In this document: one piece after another, positions 7,108-14,773 of the stretch | Layout: each line of letters opens with the position of its first letter | Position numbering within the stretch: the stretch's first letter is position 1 | Origin: SZUA-36 sp964650905 | GTDB lineage: Bacteria > Pseudomonadota > Gammaproteobacteria > Xanthomonadales > SZUA-36 | Assembly: GCA_964650905.1 (NCBI GenBank) | Contig: CAZYVH010000055.1 | Location: 1-19,947, forward strand | Reading direction: 5' to 3' | Length of the DNA: 19,947 nt | The notes under the pieces: generated by a model | Database searches by the model: none | What the model was told of the DNA's origin: nothing | Seen by the model: only the letters and a program-made list of their open reading frames with translations | Made by a program: the position numbers and the translations under genes

Positions 7108-8987
7108 GCAAAGACTACCAGGCCCGGGATATTGAAGTCCTGTCAGGCCTAGAACCCGTGCAACGCCGCCCCGGCATGTACACCGATACATCGGAACCCA
7201 ACCACCTTGTTCAGGAAGTTGTCGACAATAGCGTCGATGAAGCGCTGGCCGGGTATTGCCGGGAAATTGAGGTTACGTTGCACGAGGACGGCTCGGTCGA
7301 GATCGCTGATGACGGTCGTGGTATGCCGGTAGATATTCACCCGGAACACGGCATTCCCGGTGTTGAGCTGATCCTGACACGTCTACACGCGGGAGGAAAG
7401 TTCTCGAACGAGAATTACCAGTTCGCCGGCGGTCTGCACGGCGTGGGTGTATCGGTCGTCAACGCTCTGTCCACCGACCTCGAAGTCTGGATCAAGCGAA
7501 ATGGCAAAGAGCATCACATGGCATTTCGGGACGGTGACAAGGTCGCTGACATCAATGTGAGTGGCAATGTAGGTCAACGCAATACCGGCACGCGTATCCG
7601 CTTCTGGCCTGACCCGAAGTATTTCGACAGCCCCAAAATTTCCTACAAACCATTACGCCACCTGCTGAGGGCAAAGGCAGTTTTGTGCCCCGGTCTGCAC
7701 GTCGCGCTGATCACCGCTAAAACCGGTGAGAAGGAAGAATGGCAGTACAACCAGGGTCTTGAAGATTACCTGGGCAACGCCCTTGCTGGCATCACACAGT
7801 TACCAGAGCAGCCTTTTTGCGGTGAATTGAAGGGTACCGATTCACAAGTCAGCTGGGCCGTTTGCTGGTTGCCGGAAGGCGGTCAGTTACAGGAAAGTTA
7901 TGTCAATCTGATCCCAACCGTGGTGGGTGGCACCCACGTCAATGGCCTGCGTACCGGAATGGTCGATGCACTGCGTGAATTCTGCGACATGCACAACCTG
8001 CTTCCACGCGGCGTGCGTCTGGCACCAGATGACATCTGGGACCGCATCGCCTACATCCTGTCTGTCAAGATGAACGACCCGCAATTTAGCGGGCAGACCA
8101 AGGAACGGCTGTCTTCGCGCGCCTGCGCCACCTTTGTCTCAGGCGTGGTCAAGGACGCCTTCAGCCTGTGGCTGAACCAGCACGTCAGCGATGGCGAGGC
8201 CATTGCGGCACTGGCCATTGCCAATGCGCAGAAACGCTTGAAGAAAGGTCGTCAGGTGGTGCGTAAAAAGGTGACTTCAGGTCCCGCCCTGCCGGGCAAA
8301 CTGGCCGATTGTACCAGCCAGGACCTGGCGCTGACGGAATTATTCCTGGTCGAAGGCGACTCAGCGGGTGGCTCGGCAAAACAGGCTCGCAACCGCGAAT
8401 ACCAGGCCATACTACCCTTACGCGGGAAAATCCTTAATACCTGGGAGGTGGAATCCGACGCGGTGCTGGCCAATCAGGAAGTCCACGATATTTCTGTGGC
8501 AATCGGCGTCGATCCGGGATCAGACATGATTTCCGGTCTGCGGTACGGCAAGATCATCGTCCTTGCCGATGCCGATTCTGATGGTCTGCATATCGCCACC
8601 CTGCTAAGTGCCCTTTTTCTTCGCCACTTTCACGCGCTGGTCGAAACCGGTCATATTTTTGTAGCCATGCCACCTTTGTATCGCATCGATGTCGGCAAGG
8701 AAACCCATTATGCACTCGATGCCAGGGAGCGCCAGGCAATCCTGGATGTGATCGCCGTTGAAAAAAAGAAAGGCAAGATCACCGAGACCCGGTTTAAAGG
8801 GTTGGGTGAAATGAACCCGCTGCAATTGCGTGAAAGCACCATCCACCCGGATACCCGCAGGCTGGTGCAGTTGACCATCGACAGTGATGCGAAAACCAGC
8901 AAAATGATGGACATGCTACTCTGCAAAAAGCGTGCTGCCGACCGTAAAACCTGGCTGGAAGACAAAGGTGACCTGGCGAGTGTTTGA
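7104..8987 (+). CDS. parE: DNA topoisomerase IV subunit B
   Basis: ParE is the ATPase subunit of topoisomerase IV, which with ParC decatenates daughter chromosomes. The 627-residue protein has a GHKL ATPase domain: EVVDNSVDEALAG with E38 and N42, D70 in ADDGRGMP, and GLHGVGVSVVNALS near 110-123. A transducer domain follows, then a TOPRIM domain with E417 in LVEGDSAGGSA and the DxDxD acidic cluster D489, D491 and D493 in LADADSDGLH. The short length and the IHPEHG and ADSDGLH motifs identify ParE rather than GyrB. The ATG at 7104 has a strong GGAAGGGG about 9 bases upstream and overlaps the stop of a small frame. parC follows after 282 bases that include palindromic repeats and an assembly gap. 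Confidence 0.98.
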   Translation: MSKDYQARDIEVLSGLEPVQRRPGMYTDTSEPNHLVQEVVDNSVDEALAGYCREIEVTLHEDGSVEIADDGRGMPVDIHPEHGIPGVELILTRLHAGGKFSNENYQFAGGLHGVGVSVVNALSTDLEVWIKRNGKEHHMAFRDGDKVADINVSGNVGQRNTGTRIRFWPDPKYFDSPKISYKPLRHLLRAKAVLCPGLHVALITAKTGEKEEWQYNQGLEDYLGNALAGITQLPEQPFCGELKGTDSQVSWAVCWLPEGGQLQESYVNLIPTVVGGTHVNGLRTGMVDALREFCDMHNLLPRGVRLAPDDIWDRIAYILSVKMNDPQFSGQTKERLSSRACATFVSGVVKDAFSLWLNQHVSDGEAIAALAIANAQKRLKKGRQVVRKKVTSGPALPGKLADCTSQDLALTELFLVEGDSAGGSAKQARNREYQAILPLRGKILNTWEVESDAVLANQEVHDISVAIGVDPGSDMISGLRYGKIIVLADADSDGLHIATLLSALFLRHFHALVETGHIFVAMPPLYRIDVGKETHYALDARERQAILDVIAVEKKKGKITETRFKGLGEMNPLQLRESTIHPDTRRLVQLTIDSDAKTSKMMDMLLCKKRAADRKTWLEDKGDLASV

Positions 8988-9039
8988 ATGCGTCATGCCG
9001 GATTTGACCCGTCATTCAGGTGGACCCCGGATCAAGTCC

Positions 9040-9079
9040 GGGGCGACGTTTCCTCAGCCGGGGCGACGTTTCCTCAGCC
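9040..9079. repeat. Two exact tandem copies of a 20-bp unit at the gap edge
   Basis: GGGGCGACGTTTCCTCAGCC occurs at 9040-9059 and again at 9060-9079, where the run of N begins. More units may lie in the gap. The first unit overlaps the right arm of the CCCCGGA/TCCGGGG hairpin. Confidence 0.9.
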
Positions 9080-9179
9080 NNNNNNNNNNNNNNNNNNNNN
9101 NNNNNNNNNNNNNNNNNNNNNNNNNNNNNNNNNNNNNNNNNNNNNNNNNNNNNNNNNNNNNNNNNNNNNNNNNNNNNNN
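9080..9179. other. Assembly gap (100 N)
   Basis: Exactly 100 undetermined bases are present, a conventional placeholder for a gap of unknown size. It begins inside a tandem repeat, which is the likely cause of the assembly break. Reading frames crossing it are artefacts. The real parE-parC distance cannot be read from this window. Confidence 0.97.
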
Positions 9180-9269
9180 GCCCTGAAATTTACGTCATGC
9201 CGGTACCGGATCAGGTCCGGCATGACGGACCCGGTATCTCGACCAACAACGCAATAACGGTTACAGACC

Positions 9270-11522
9270 ATGAATGAAATTACGCAGAGCTTTTCTGAAC
9301 ACGAACAGATCCCGTTGCGGCAATACGCGGAAAAAGCTTACCTGGATTATTCCATGTACGTGGTGCTGGACCGTGCCCTGCCGCACATCGGTGATGGTCT
9401 GAAGCCGGTACAGCGGCGCATCATCTATGCAATGAGCGAACTGGGTCTGAGTGCAATGTCCAAGCACAAGAAATCCGCCCGCACCGTCGGTGATGTGCTG
9501 GGTAAATTTCACCCACACGGTGATTCAGCCTGTTACGAGGCCATGGTGCTGATGGCACAACCTTTTTCGTACCGTTACCCTTTGATCGACGGACAGGGAA
9601 ATTTTGGCTCGCCAGATGACCCCAAGTCGTTCGCCGCCATGCGTTACACCGAATCACGCATGTCACCGTACGCCAGGACATTGCTGGCGGAAGTGGGTAT
9701 GGGCACGGTTGACTGGATACCCAATTTTGACGGTACGCTGAAAGAACCCGCGTTGCTGCCGGCTCGTCTGCCTAATATTCTGCTCAACGGCAGTACCGGT
9801 ATCGCCGTGGGCATGGCCACCGATATTCCACCACATAACCTCAGGGAAGTCGTCAGTGCCTGCATTCGTCTGTTGGAAGAACCAAAATCCACAGTGGCCG
9901 AACTGTGTCAGCACGTGTTGGCGCCGGATTTTCCCACCGATGCCGAAATCATCACACCGCCTGACGAACTGCTGAACCTGTATGAGACTGGTCATGGTTC
10001 GGTGCGTATGCGCGCGGTATGGTGCAAGGAACATGGCGACATCGTTATCACCGCTCTGCCACACCAGGTCTCACCCGCTAAAGTCCTGGAACAAATAGCT
10101 GCCCAGATGCAGACCAAAAAACTGCCGATGGTTGATGATCTGCGGGATGAATCCGATCATGAGAACCCGACCCGCCTGGTCATCGTGCCACGTTCCAACC
10201 GGGTTGACACTGAACAATTGCTCAACCACCTGTTTGCCACCACTGAGCTTGAACGTAATTACCGCGTCAACCTCAACATCATCGGCAACAACGGCAAACC
10301 GCAGGTGCTGAACCTGCGTGACCTGCTCAGGCAATGGCTTGCCTTCAGGCTGGAGACTGTGCGTCAAAGACTGGAGTTCCGTCTCGATGCAGTCGTTGAC
10401 CGGCTGCACATACTTGAAGGCCTGTTGATTGCCTTCCTGAACATCGACGAGGTCATCCACATTATCCGCACACAGGACAAGCCAAAACCGGTACTGATGA
10501 GCCACTTCGGCATCACCGGTACACAGGCCGAAGCCATACTGGAACTGAAACTGCGTAATCTCGCCAAATTGGAGGAAATGAAGATCCGCGCCGAGCAGAC
10601 CGAACTTGAAGAGGAACGTTCAGAACTCGAGACCACACTGGCTTCGAAACAGCGCATGAAAACCCTGCTCAAAAATGAACTGCTTGAAGACGCTGAAAAA
10701 TACGGTGATGGAAGACGCTCACAATTGACCGAACGTGCCGCTGCCCAGGCGCTTAGAGAAGAAGACCTCGTGCCGTCAGAAACCTGTACAATCGTTCTCT
10801 CAAAATCCGGCTGGGTACGTGCTGCCAAGGGCCACGATATCGACGCAATGGGGCTGAATTACAAGTCGGGCGATGAATACCAGCATGCGGCCAAGGGCCG
10901 CAGTAACCAGCAGGCCGTATTCCTCGATTCAAGCGGCCGGGCATACGCGCTCGCTGCACATACACTGCCCTCAGCACGTAGTCTTGGTGAACCATTGACC
11001 AGTCGCTTCACACTGCCTCCAGGTGCTTCATTCAGCTACGTCATCAGCGGTGGTGCGGGGCAGAAACTGGTGCTGGCAAGCTCTTGGGGTTATGGCTTTG
11101 TCACCCAGACCGGCAATCTTCACAGCCGCATGAAGGCGGGCAAGTCAATGCTCTCGCTGCCTGGTGATTCCAAGCCGGTGGAACCCGCCGTCATAGCTGG
11201 TGATACGGTTGACACCATTGTCTGTGTGACGTCCGGCGGTTACCTGCTGGCTTTCCCGCTGAGTGATATGCCGGAACTCGGTAAAGGCAAAGGTAACAAG
11301 TTGATCAATATCCCGCCAAAACGCTTAAAAGCCGGTGAGGAATATATGGTCGGCATGGTAACGGTCCAGGAGGCCGATGAGATACTGGTGTGGGCCGGTC
11401 AGCGTTATATGCGTATCGGCAAAAAAGACCTGGCGCACTTCAGGGGGGAGCGTGCCAAACGAGGACGCAAGCTGCCACGTGGTTTTCAGCGTGTGACACG
11501 CATTGAGATTGCGACGATTTGA
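9270..11522 (+). CDS. parC: DNA topoisomerase IV subunit A
   Basis: ParC is the DNA-cleaving subunit of topoisomerase IV. It forms the transient double-strand break through a covalent tyrosine link and works as a ParC2ParE2 tetramer at chromosome decatenation. The 750-residue length matches the family. The N-terminal domain has LDYSMYVVLDRALPHIGDGL, the helix GKFHPHGDSACYEAM and the catalytic Y126 in AAMRYTESRM. A coiled-coil arm follows near 430-490 and a beta-pinwheel C-terminal domain from about 500 (for example SGWVRAAKGHD). In the quinolone-determining region S86 and E90 correspond to Escherichia coli S80 and E84, so no classical resistance change is seen. It is downstream of parE on the same strand, as expected of partners, but behind a repeat cluster. 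Confidence 0.98.
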   Translation: MNEITQSFSEHEQIPLRQYAEKAYLDYSMYVVLDRALPHIGDGLKPVQRRIIYAMSELGLSAMSKHKKSARTVGDVLGKFHPHGDSACYEAMVLMAQPFSYRYPLIDGQGNFGSPDDPKSFAAMRYTESRMSPYARTLLAEVGMGTVDWIPNFDGTLKEPALLPARLPNILLNGSTGIAVGMATDIPPHNLREVVSACIRLLEEPKSTVAELCQHVLAPDFPTDAEIITPPDELLNLYETGHGSVRMRAVWCKEHGDIVITALPHQVSPAKVLEQIAAQMQTKKLPMVDDLRDESDHENPTRLVIVPRSNRVDTEQLLNHLFATTELERNYRVNLNIIGNNGKPQVLNLRDLLRQWLAFRLETVRQRLEFRLDAVVDRLHILEGLLIAFLNIDEVIHIIRTQDKPKPVLMSHFGITGTQAEAILELKLRNLAKLEEMKIRAEQTELEEERSELETTLASKQRMKTLLKNELLEDAEKYGDGRRSQLTERAAAQALREEDLVPSETCTIVLSKSGWVRAAKGHDIDAMGLNYKSGDEYQHAAKGRSNQQAVFLDSSGRAYALAAHTLPSARSLGEPLTSRFTLPPGASFSYVISGGAGQKLVLASSWGYGFVTQTGNLHSRMKAGKSMLSLPGDSKPVEPAVIAGDTVDTIVCVTSGGYLLAFPLSDMPELGKGKGNKLINIPPKRLKAGEEYMVGMVTVQEADEILVWAGQRYMRIGKKDLAHFRGERAKRGRKLPRGFQRVTRIEIATI

Positions 11523-11551
11523 TGACATTGACAGCGTGGATTCTTTATAAT
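11522..11551 (+). promoter_or_regulatory. Predicted promoter for the secreted DUF3617-type gene
   Basis: A perfect -10 box TATAAT (11546-11551) has ATGACA (11522-11527) 18 bases upstream as a near-consensus -35 box. The -35 box overlaps the parC stop codon. A perfect TTGACA at 11528-11533 is only 12 bases from the -10 box, which is too close to work with it. Transcription would begin near 11558, about 30 bases before the GTG start at 11590. Confidence 0.5.
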
Positions 11552-11589
11552 CACCACTGTCCTGATAAAACCTGGTGGAGGGGATTTCA

Positions 11590-12021
11590 GTGAATGTACG
11601 TATCGTTAGCGTCTGTCTTGTCACCTTGTTTTTTACTGTCCCGGCCATGGCCGAAGGTATCCATATCAAACCCGGTAAGTGGAAAATGACCTCCACCATG
11701 ACCATGTCCATGTTGCCACAACCAAAAACCACGGTTTCAACCGAGTGCATTAAGGACGACGAACTTGGTCCGGAGGATTTTAACGAAGACGGGGATTCTC
11801 CCTGCAGTTTCAGTGATTTCGTGGTCGACGGGAATACTGCCAGCTGGGTCATTAGCTGTCCATTTGAAGGTGGCAAGAAGATGGGTGGGAAGTGGCATTT
11901 CACCTCTCAAGGCGACTCAATCAGTGGTGACGGTGCAATGTCGGCGGACATGGAAGGAATGAAAATCGAAATGACCATGGGCTGGCAGGGTCTACGGATC
12001 GGAGATTGTGATCAAGAGTAG
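11590..12021 (+). CDS. Secreted DUF3617-type protein of unknown function
   Basis: The 143-residue product starts with a clear signal peptide (basic MNVR, hydrophobic core, cleavage after AMA at residue 21), so it is probably periplasmic. The mature part begins with IKPGKWKMTSTMTM and has the pattern of the DUF3617 family: an opening 'pGkW' strand, a cysteine in STECIKDDEL, then CSFSDFVVDGNTASWVISC, then GKWHFTSQGDSISGDGAM, ending in a cysteine near the C-terminus. The four cysteines of the mature part could form disulphides. No catalytic residues are known for the family. The start is the GTG at 11590, placed 6 bases after a GGAGGGG ribosome-binding site. It has its own likely promoter just after parC, and galE follows after 27 bases. 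Confidence 0.85.
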   Translation: MNVRIVSVCLVTLFFTVPAMAEGIHIKPGKWKMTSTMTMSMLPQPKTTVSTECIKDDELGPEDFNEDGDSPCSFSDFVVDGNTASWVISCPFEGGKKMGGKWHFTSQGDSISGDGAMSADMEGMKIEMTMGWQGLRIGDCDQE

Positions 12022-12048
12022 CTCATCTGCCTGGAACGTACCCCTGCC

Positions 12049-13065
12049 GTGACCCGAACCGCACTGGTCACGGGTGGCGCCGGTTACATTGGCACGCACA
12101 CCTGTGTGGAACTCATCGAGGCCGGCCACCGTGTCGTGGTCATCGACAACCTCTCAAACAGCAAGGCAGAGTCACTTGAAGGTGTAGAGCGCATCACGGG
12201 GGTGCGTCCGCAATTGATCAGGGCGGATTTGTGCAACCTGCCTGCGTTGCACAAGGTGTTTGCAGACCATCATCCGGATGCCGTGGTCCATTTTGCCGGT
12301 CTCAAGGCGGTCGGCGAGTCGGTCAAATACCCACTGCGTTATTTTCAGAATAATGTCGGTGCCAGCATCAATCTGCTGGTGGCCATGGCACAGGCGCAGG
12401 TTAAAAACCTGGTGTTCAGTTCCTCCTGCACGGTCTATGGTGAACCGGATGCGCTGCCTATCGATGAGAAGGCTCCCAGCGGCAATACCAGCAACCCCTA
12501 CGGGCACAGCAAGTACATGGTCGAACAGATCCTGATCGACCTGCAAAATAATGACCCGGCATGGAACATCTCGATCCTGCGCTACTTCAACCCGGTCGGT
12601 GCGCACCCGAGTGGTGAGATCGGCGAAGACCCCAATGGAGTCCCCGACAACCTGATGCCCTACGTGTGCCAGGTGGCGGCCGGCAAGCAGGCAAAACTAC
12701 GTGTCTGGGGTAATGACTACCCAACCCGTGACGGCACCGGGGTGCGGGATTACCTGCATGTGTCAGACCTGGCGACTGGCCACCTCGCTGCACTGGACAA
12801 ACTGCAATCCAACCCCGGTCTGATGATCCACAACCTCGGTACCGGCCAGGGTTATTCAGTGCTCGAGGTGGTTGAGGCATTCAGACGGGCCAGCGGTCAG
12901 GGCATTCCCTATGACATCCTGGCGCGGCGACCGGGTGATATTGCCGAAACCTATGCGGATGCCCATCTTGCGGAAACGGATCTGGGCTGGAAAGCCGATC
13001 GTGGTCTGGATGAAATGTGCCGGGATGCGTGGCAATGGCAGCGCAAATACCCGGAGGGGTTTTAA
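12049..13065 (+). CDS. galE: UDP-glucose 4-epimerase
   Basis: GalE interconverts UDP-glucose and UDP-galactose with bound NAD, supplying galactose for lipopolysaccharide, capsule or exopolysaccharide. The 338-residue protein is an extended short-chain dehydrogenase. It has the Rossmann loop TGGAGYIG (8-15), the NAD contact FAGLKAVGES, catalytic S126 in SSSCTVYG, and Y151 and K155 in PYGHSK, with the substrate motif LRYFNPVGAHPSGEIGEDP, which is typical of GalE. The start is a GTG at 12049 with only a weak ribosome-binding site, 27 bases after the upstream gene, so it may be co-transcribed with it. The GDP-fucose genes lie less than 1 kb away on the other strand, so it may serve the same glycan. 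Confidence 0.96.
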   Translation: MTRTALVTGGAGYIGTHTCVELIEAGHRVVVIDNLSNSKAESLEGVERITGVRPQLIRADLCNLPALHKVFADHHPDAVVHFAGLKAVGESVKYPLRYFQNNVGASINLLVAMAQAQVKNLVFSSSCTVYGEPDALPIDEKAPSGNTSNPYGHSKYMVEQILIDLQNNDPAWNISILRYFNPVGAHPSGEIGEDPNGVPDNLMPYVCQVAAGKQAKLRVWGNDYPTRDGTGVRDYLHVSDLATGHLAALDKLQSNPGLMIHNLGTGQGYSVLEVVEAFRRASGQGIPYDILARRPGDIAETYADAHLAETDLGWKADRGLDEMCRDAWQWQRKYPEGF

Positions 13066-13103
13066 CCCATGCTGCCTTCTGACAAAACTACAGAGGTTAT
13101 CTC

Positions 13104-13463
13104 ATGGCCGTTAGCTTGAATGAATTATCGAAGGCGCTGGTTTCATTGGAAGAAGCATTGACCGCTAAAAAAACCGACATTTCAAGAGATGCAAGCATCC
13201 AGCGATTCGAATTCTGTGTGGAACTTTCCTGGAAATCTGCTAAAAAAGTGATGGGTACGTCCGCCACAGCACCAAAGCAAGTGGTTCGTGAAATGGCGCA
13301 AAGCGGATTAATTAAAGATGTCGAGTTCTGGTTAAAATCCATTGATCAGAGAAATCTCTCCTCCCACACATACAATAAAAAACTGGCTGAAGAGGTCTAC
13401 GCCTTCGCAGAAAGCTTTTTGAACCCTGCAAAGCTATTACTAAGAAAGCTACAGGCCATATGA
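13104..13463 (+). CDS. HEPN-domain protein of the nucleotidyltransferase substrate-binding (HI0074) family; likely toxin of a HEPN/MNT pair
   Basis: This 119-residue all-helical protein matches the HI0074-like 'nucleotidyltransferase substrate-binding' group of HEPN proteins (FEFCVELSWKSAKKVM near 35-50). Residues 83-90 read RNLSSHTY, the RX4HXY form of the HEPN ribonuclease motif: R83 and H88 would be catalytic. Y90 is at the position that the partner nucleotidyltransferase AMPylates in studied type VII toxin-antitoxin systems. The next gene is that nucleotidyltransferase, and the two overlap by ATGA. AGAGG before the ATG serves as ribosome-binding site. The pair is visibly AT-richer than its neighbours and lies between convergent sugar-nucleotide genes, which suggests horizontal acquisition. 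Toxicity is inferred from the family, and members of this branch have also been described simply as binding partners. Confidence 0.88.
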   Translation: MAVSLNELSKALVSLEEALTAKKTDISRDASIQRFEFCVELSWKSAKKVMGTSATAPKQVVREMAQSGLIKDVEFWLKSIDQRNLSSHTYNKKLAEEVYAFAESFLNPAKLLLRKLQAI

Positions 13464-13756
13464 AATTCGGGCTTACACAAGCGCAATACCAATATATTCA
13501 AAAAATGGTTGTTGATGTTTTAAAAGACCAGGACGCCACCATCTGGGTTTTTGGATCCCGTGCGCGTGGTGATCAAAAGGAATTTTCAGATTTGGATTTA
13601 ATGGTGGAATCCAAACAGGATATTTCTGCAAATGTGAGTAAAATTCAAGAAATTCTGGAGGAAGGGAATTTCCCATACAAAGTGGACATTGTTCAAAGCA
13701 AACACTTTGCAGAATCTTACCGGGATAGCTTTGCAAGGGACAAGGTAGAGTTTTAA
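13460..13756 (+). CDS. Minimal nucleotidyltransferase (MNT), likely antitoxin of the HEPN/MNT pair
   Basis: The 98-residue protein is a minimal DNA polymerase beta-type nucleotidyltransferase. It carries the signature GSX10DXD: G32-S33 in FGSRARGD, followed by D44 and D46 in SDLDL, and a third carboxylate at D76 in YKVDIVQ. In type VII toxin-antitoxin systems such an enzyme neutralises the HEPN partner by adding AMP to a tyrosine near its active site. The ATG overlaps the stop of the HEPN gene (ATGA), indicating coupled translation and a fixed stoichiometry. All three acidic positions are present, so the enzyme looks active. It ends 30 bases before the convergent fcl gene, and no terminator is visible in between. 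Confidence 0.9.
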   Translation: MKFGLTQAQYQYIQKMVVDVLKDQDATIWVFGSRARGDQKEFSDLDLMVESKQDISANVSKIQEILEEGNFPYKVDIVQSKHFAESYRDSFARDKVEF

Positions 13757-13786
13757 TACATCTTTACACCATTACCCAGCCTGAAC

Positions 13787-14773
13787 TTATGCGTGCTTAT
13801 CCAGGTACCATTGATAGGTACTTGCAATGCCCTCCTCTAAGCTGATCCTGGCTTTCCAACCCAGACCTGAAACAGCGGATACATCCAGCAGTTTCCGTTG
13901 CGTGCCATCCGGGTAAGCGCTGTTGTAGGTGATTTTTCCTGTGTACTGCACTACGCTGCGGATGACATCCGCCAGTTCAGCAATTGACACGTCGCTACCG
14001 GTGCCGATATTGAGGTGTGACAAACGTGGCCTGGTATGGCTTGCGTAGGTCTTTTTTGGCAGGCAGGCGATAAATAAACAGGCATCGGCCAGGTCATCCA
14101 CATGCAGAAATTCACGCCGTGGCTTACCGGTACCCCAAATCTCAACCGTCGCCGCATCGGCCATTTTGGCCTCGTGGAACTTACGCAGCAATGCAGGCAA
14201 CACGTGGCTGGTTTTCAAGTCAAAATTATCATTGCTACCATACAGGTTGGTCGGCATCACGCTTCGATAGTCTGTCGCGTACTCCCGGTTGTAGCTTTCA
14301 CACAGCTTGATACCGGCAATCTTGGCAATGGCATAGGGCTCATTGGTTTCTTCCAACACACCCGTCAGCAGACAGCTCTCCGGCATGGGTTGTGGTGCAA
14401 GCTTCGGATAAATACAAGAACTACCCAGGAACAACAGGTTTTGTACACCTGCCGCATGGGCAGCACTGATAATATTGGCGGCAATCATCAGGTTACTGTA
14501 GATGAACTGGGCAGGGTAGCTGTTATTGGCGTGGATGCCACCAACCCGGGCAGCGGCCAGGAAGATATAATCCGGTTTTTCAAGCTGCAGTAAATCATTC
14601 ACCTGTTGCTGGTTTTCAAGATCGACTTCAGCTCGTTTTTTTAACAATAGTTGCCCGCAACCAGCCGCACGCAAACGTCGCACCAACGCCGAGCCGACCA
14701 TGCCGCGGTGACCGGCGACATAAATCTTAGCCTGTCTGAGTCGGGAGAGACCTTCCGCGTCCGGCTTATTCAT
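13787..14773 (-). CDS. fcl: GDP-L-fucose synthase
   Basis: Fcl (GDP-4-keto-6-deoxy-D-mannose 3,5-epimerase-4-reductase) converts the Gmd product to GDP-L-fucose using NADPH. From the ATG at 14773 the protein has 328 residues, normal for the family. It shows the dinucleotide loop GHRGMVGS (21-28), AARVGGIHANN (74-84), catalytic serine in LGSSCIYP, Y147 and K151 in EPYAIAKIAG, and PTNLYGSNDNFD. The frame is open upstream to 14815, but that extension lies inside gmd. The chosen start overlaps the gmd stop by 8 bases, so the two consecutive pathway enzymes are translationally coupled. The product is an activated sugar for surface polysaccharide or lipopolysaccharide O-antigen. Confidence 0.96.
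   Translation of the reverse strand: MNKPDAEGLSRLRQAKIYVAGHRGMVGSALVRRLRAAGCGQLLLKKRAEVDLENQQQVNDLLQLEKPDYIFLAAARVGGIHANNSYPAQFIYSNLMIAANIISAAHAAGVQNLLFLGSSCIYPKLAPQPMPESCLLTGVLEETNEPYAIAKIAGIKLCESYNREYATDYRSVMPTNLYGSNDNFDLKTSHVLPALLRKFHEAKMADAATVEIWGTGKPRREFLHVDDLADACLFIACLPKKTYASHTRPRLSHLNIGTGSDVSIAELADVIRSVVQYTGKITYNSAYPDGTQRKLLDVSAVSGLGWKARISLEEGIASTYQWYLDKHA

Larger units (their letters stand above)
8991..9227. repeat. Palindromic repeat cluster between parE and parC
   Basis: CGTCATGCCGG occurs at 8991-9001, three bases after the parE stop, and again at 9193-9203. There it pairs with CCGGCATGACG (9217-9227) in an 11-bp stem with a 13-base loop. A second hairpin, CCCCGGA (9025-9031) with TCCGGGG (9037-9043), lies on the left side. 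Repeats of this kind are common extragenic palindromes in proteobacteria. The cluster contains the tandem repeat at 9040-9079 and the run of N at 9080-9179, so its true length and number of units are unknown. Confidence 0.8.

Noticed and set aside
9040..9079. CRISPR array at the gap edge
   Set aside because: The 20-bp units are directly adjacent with no spacers, and no cas gene is present.
8932..9277. Frames crossing the run of N
   Set aside because: They are open only because undetermined bases hide stop codons.
11528..11551. TTGACA paired with TATAAT as a promoter after parC
   Set aside because: Both boxes are perfect, but the 12-base spacer is too short. ATGACA at 11522 with an 18-base spacer was preferred.
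11325..11903. A 192-residue frame on the - strand
   Set aside because: It is antisense to the end of parC and to the secreted DUF3617-type gene, with no start signal or recognisable domain.
14102..14593. A 163-residue frame on the + strand
   Set aside because: It is antisense to fcl and shows no recognised domain.
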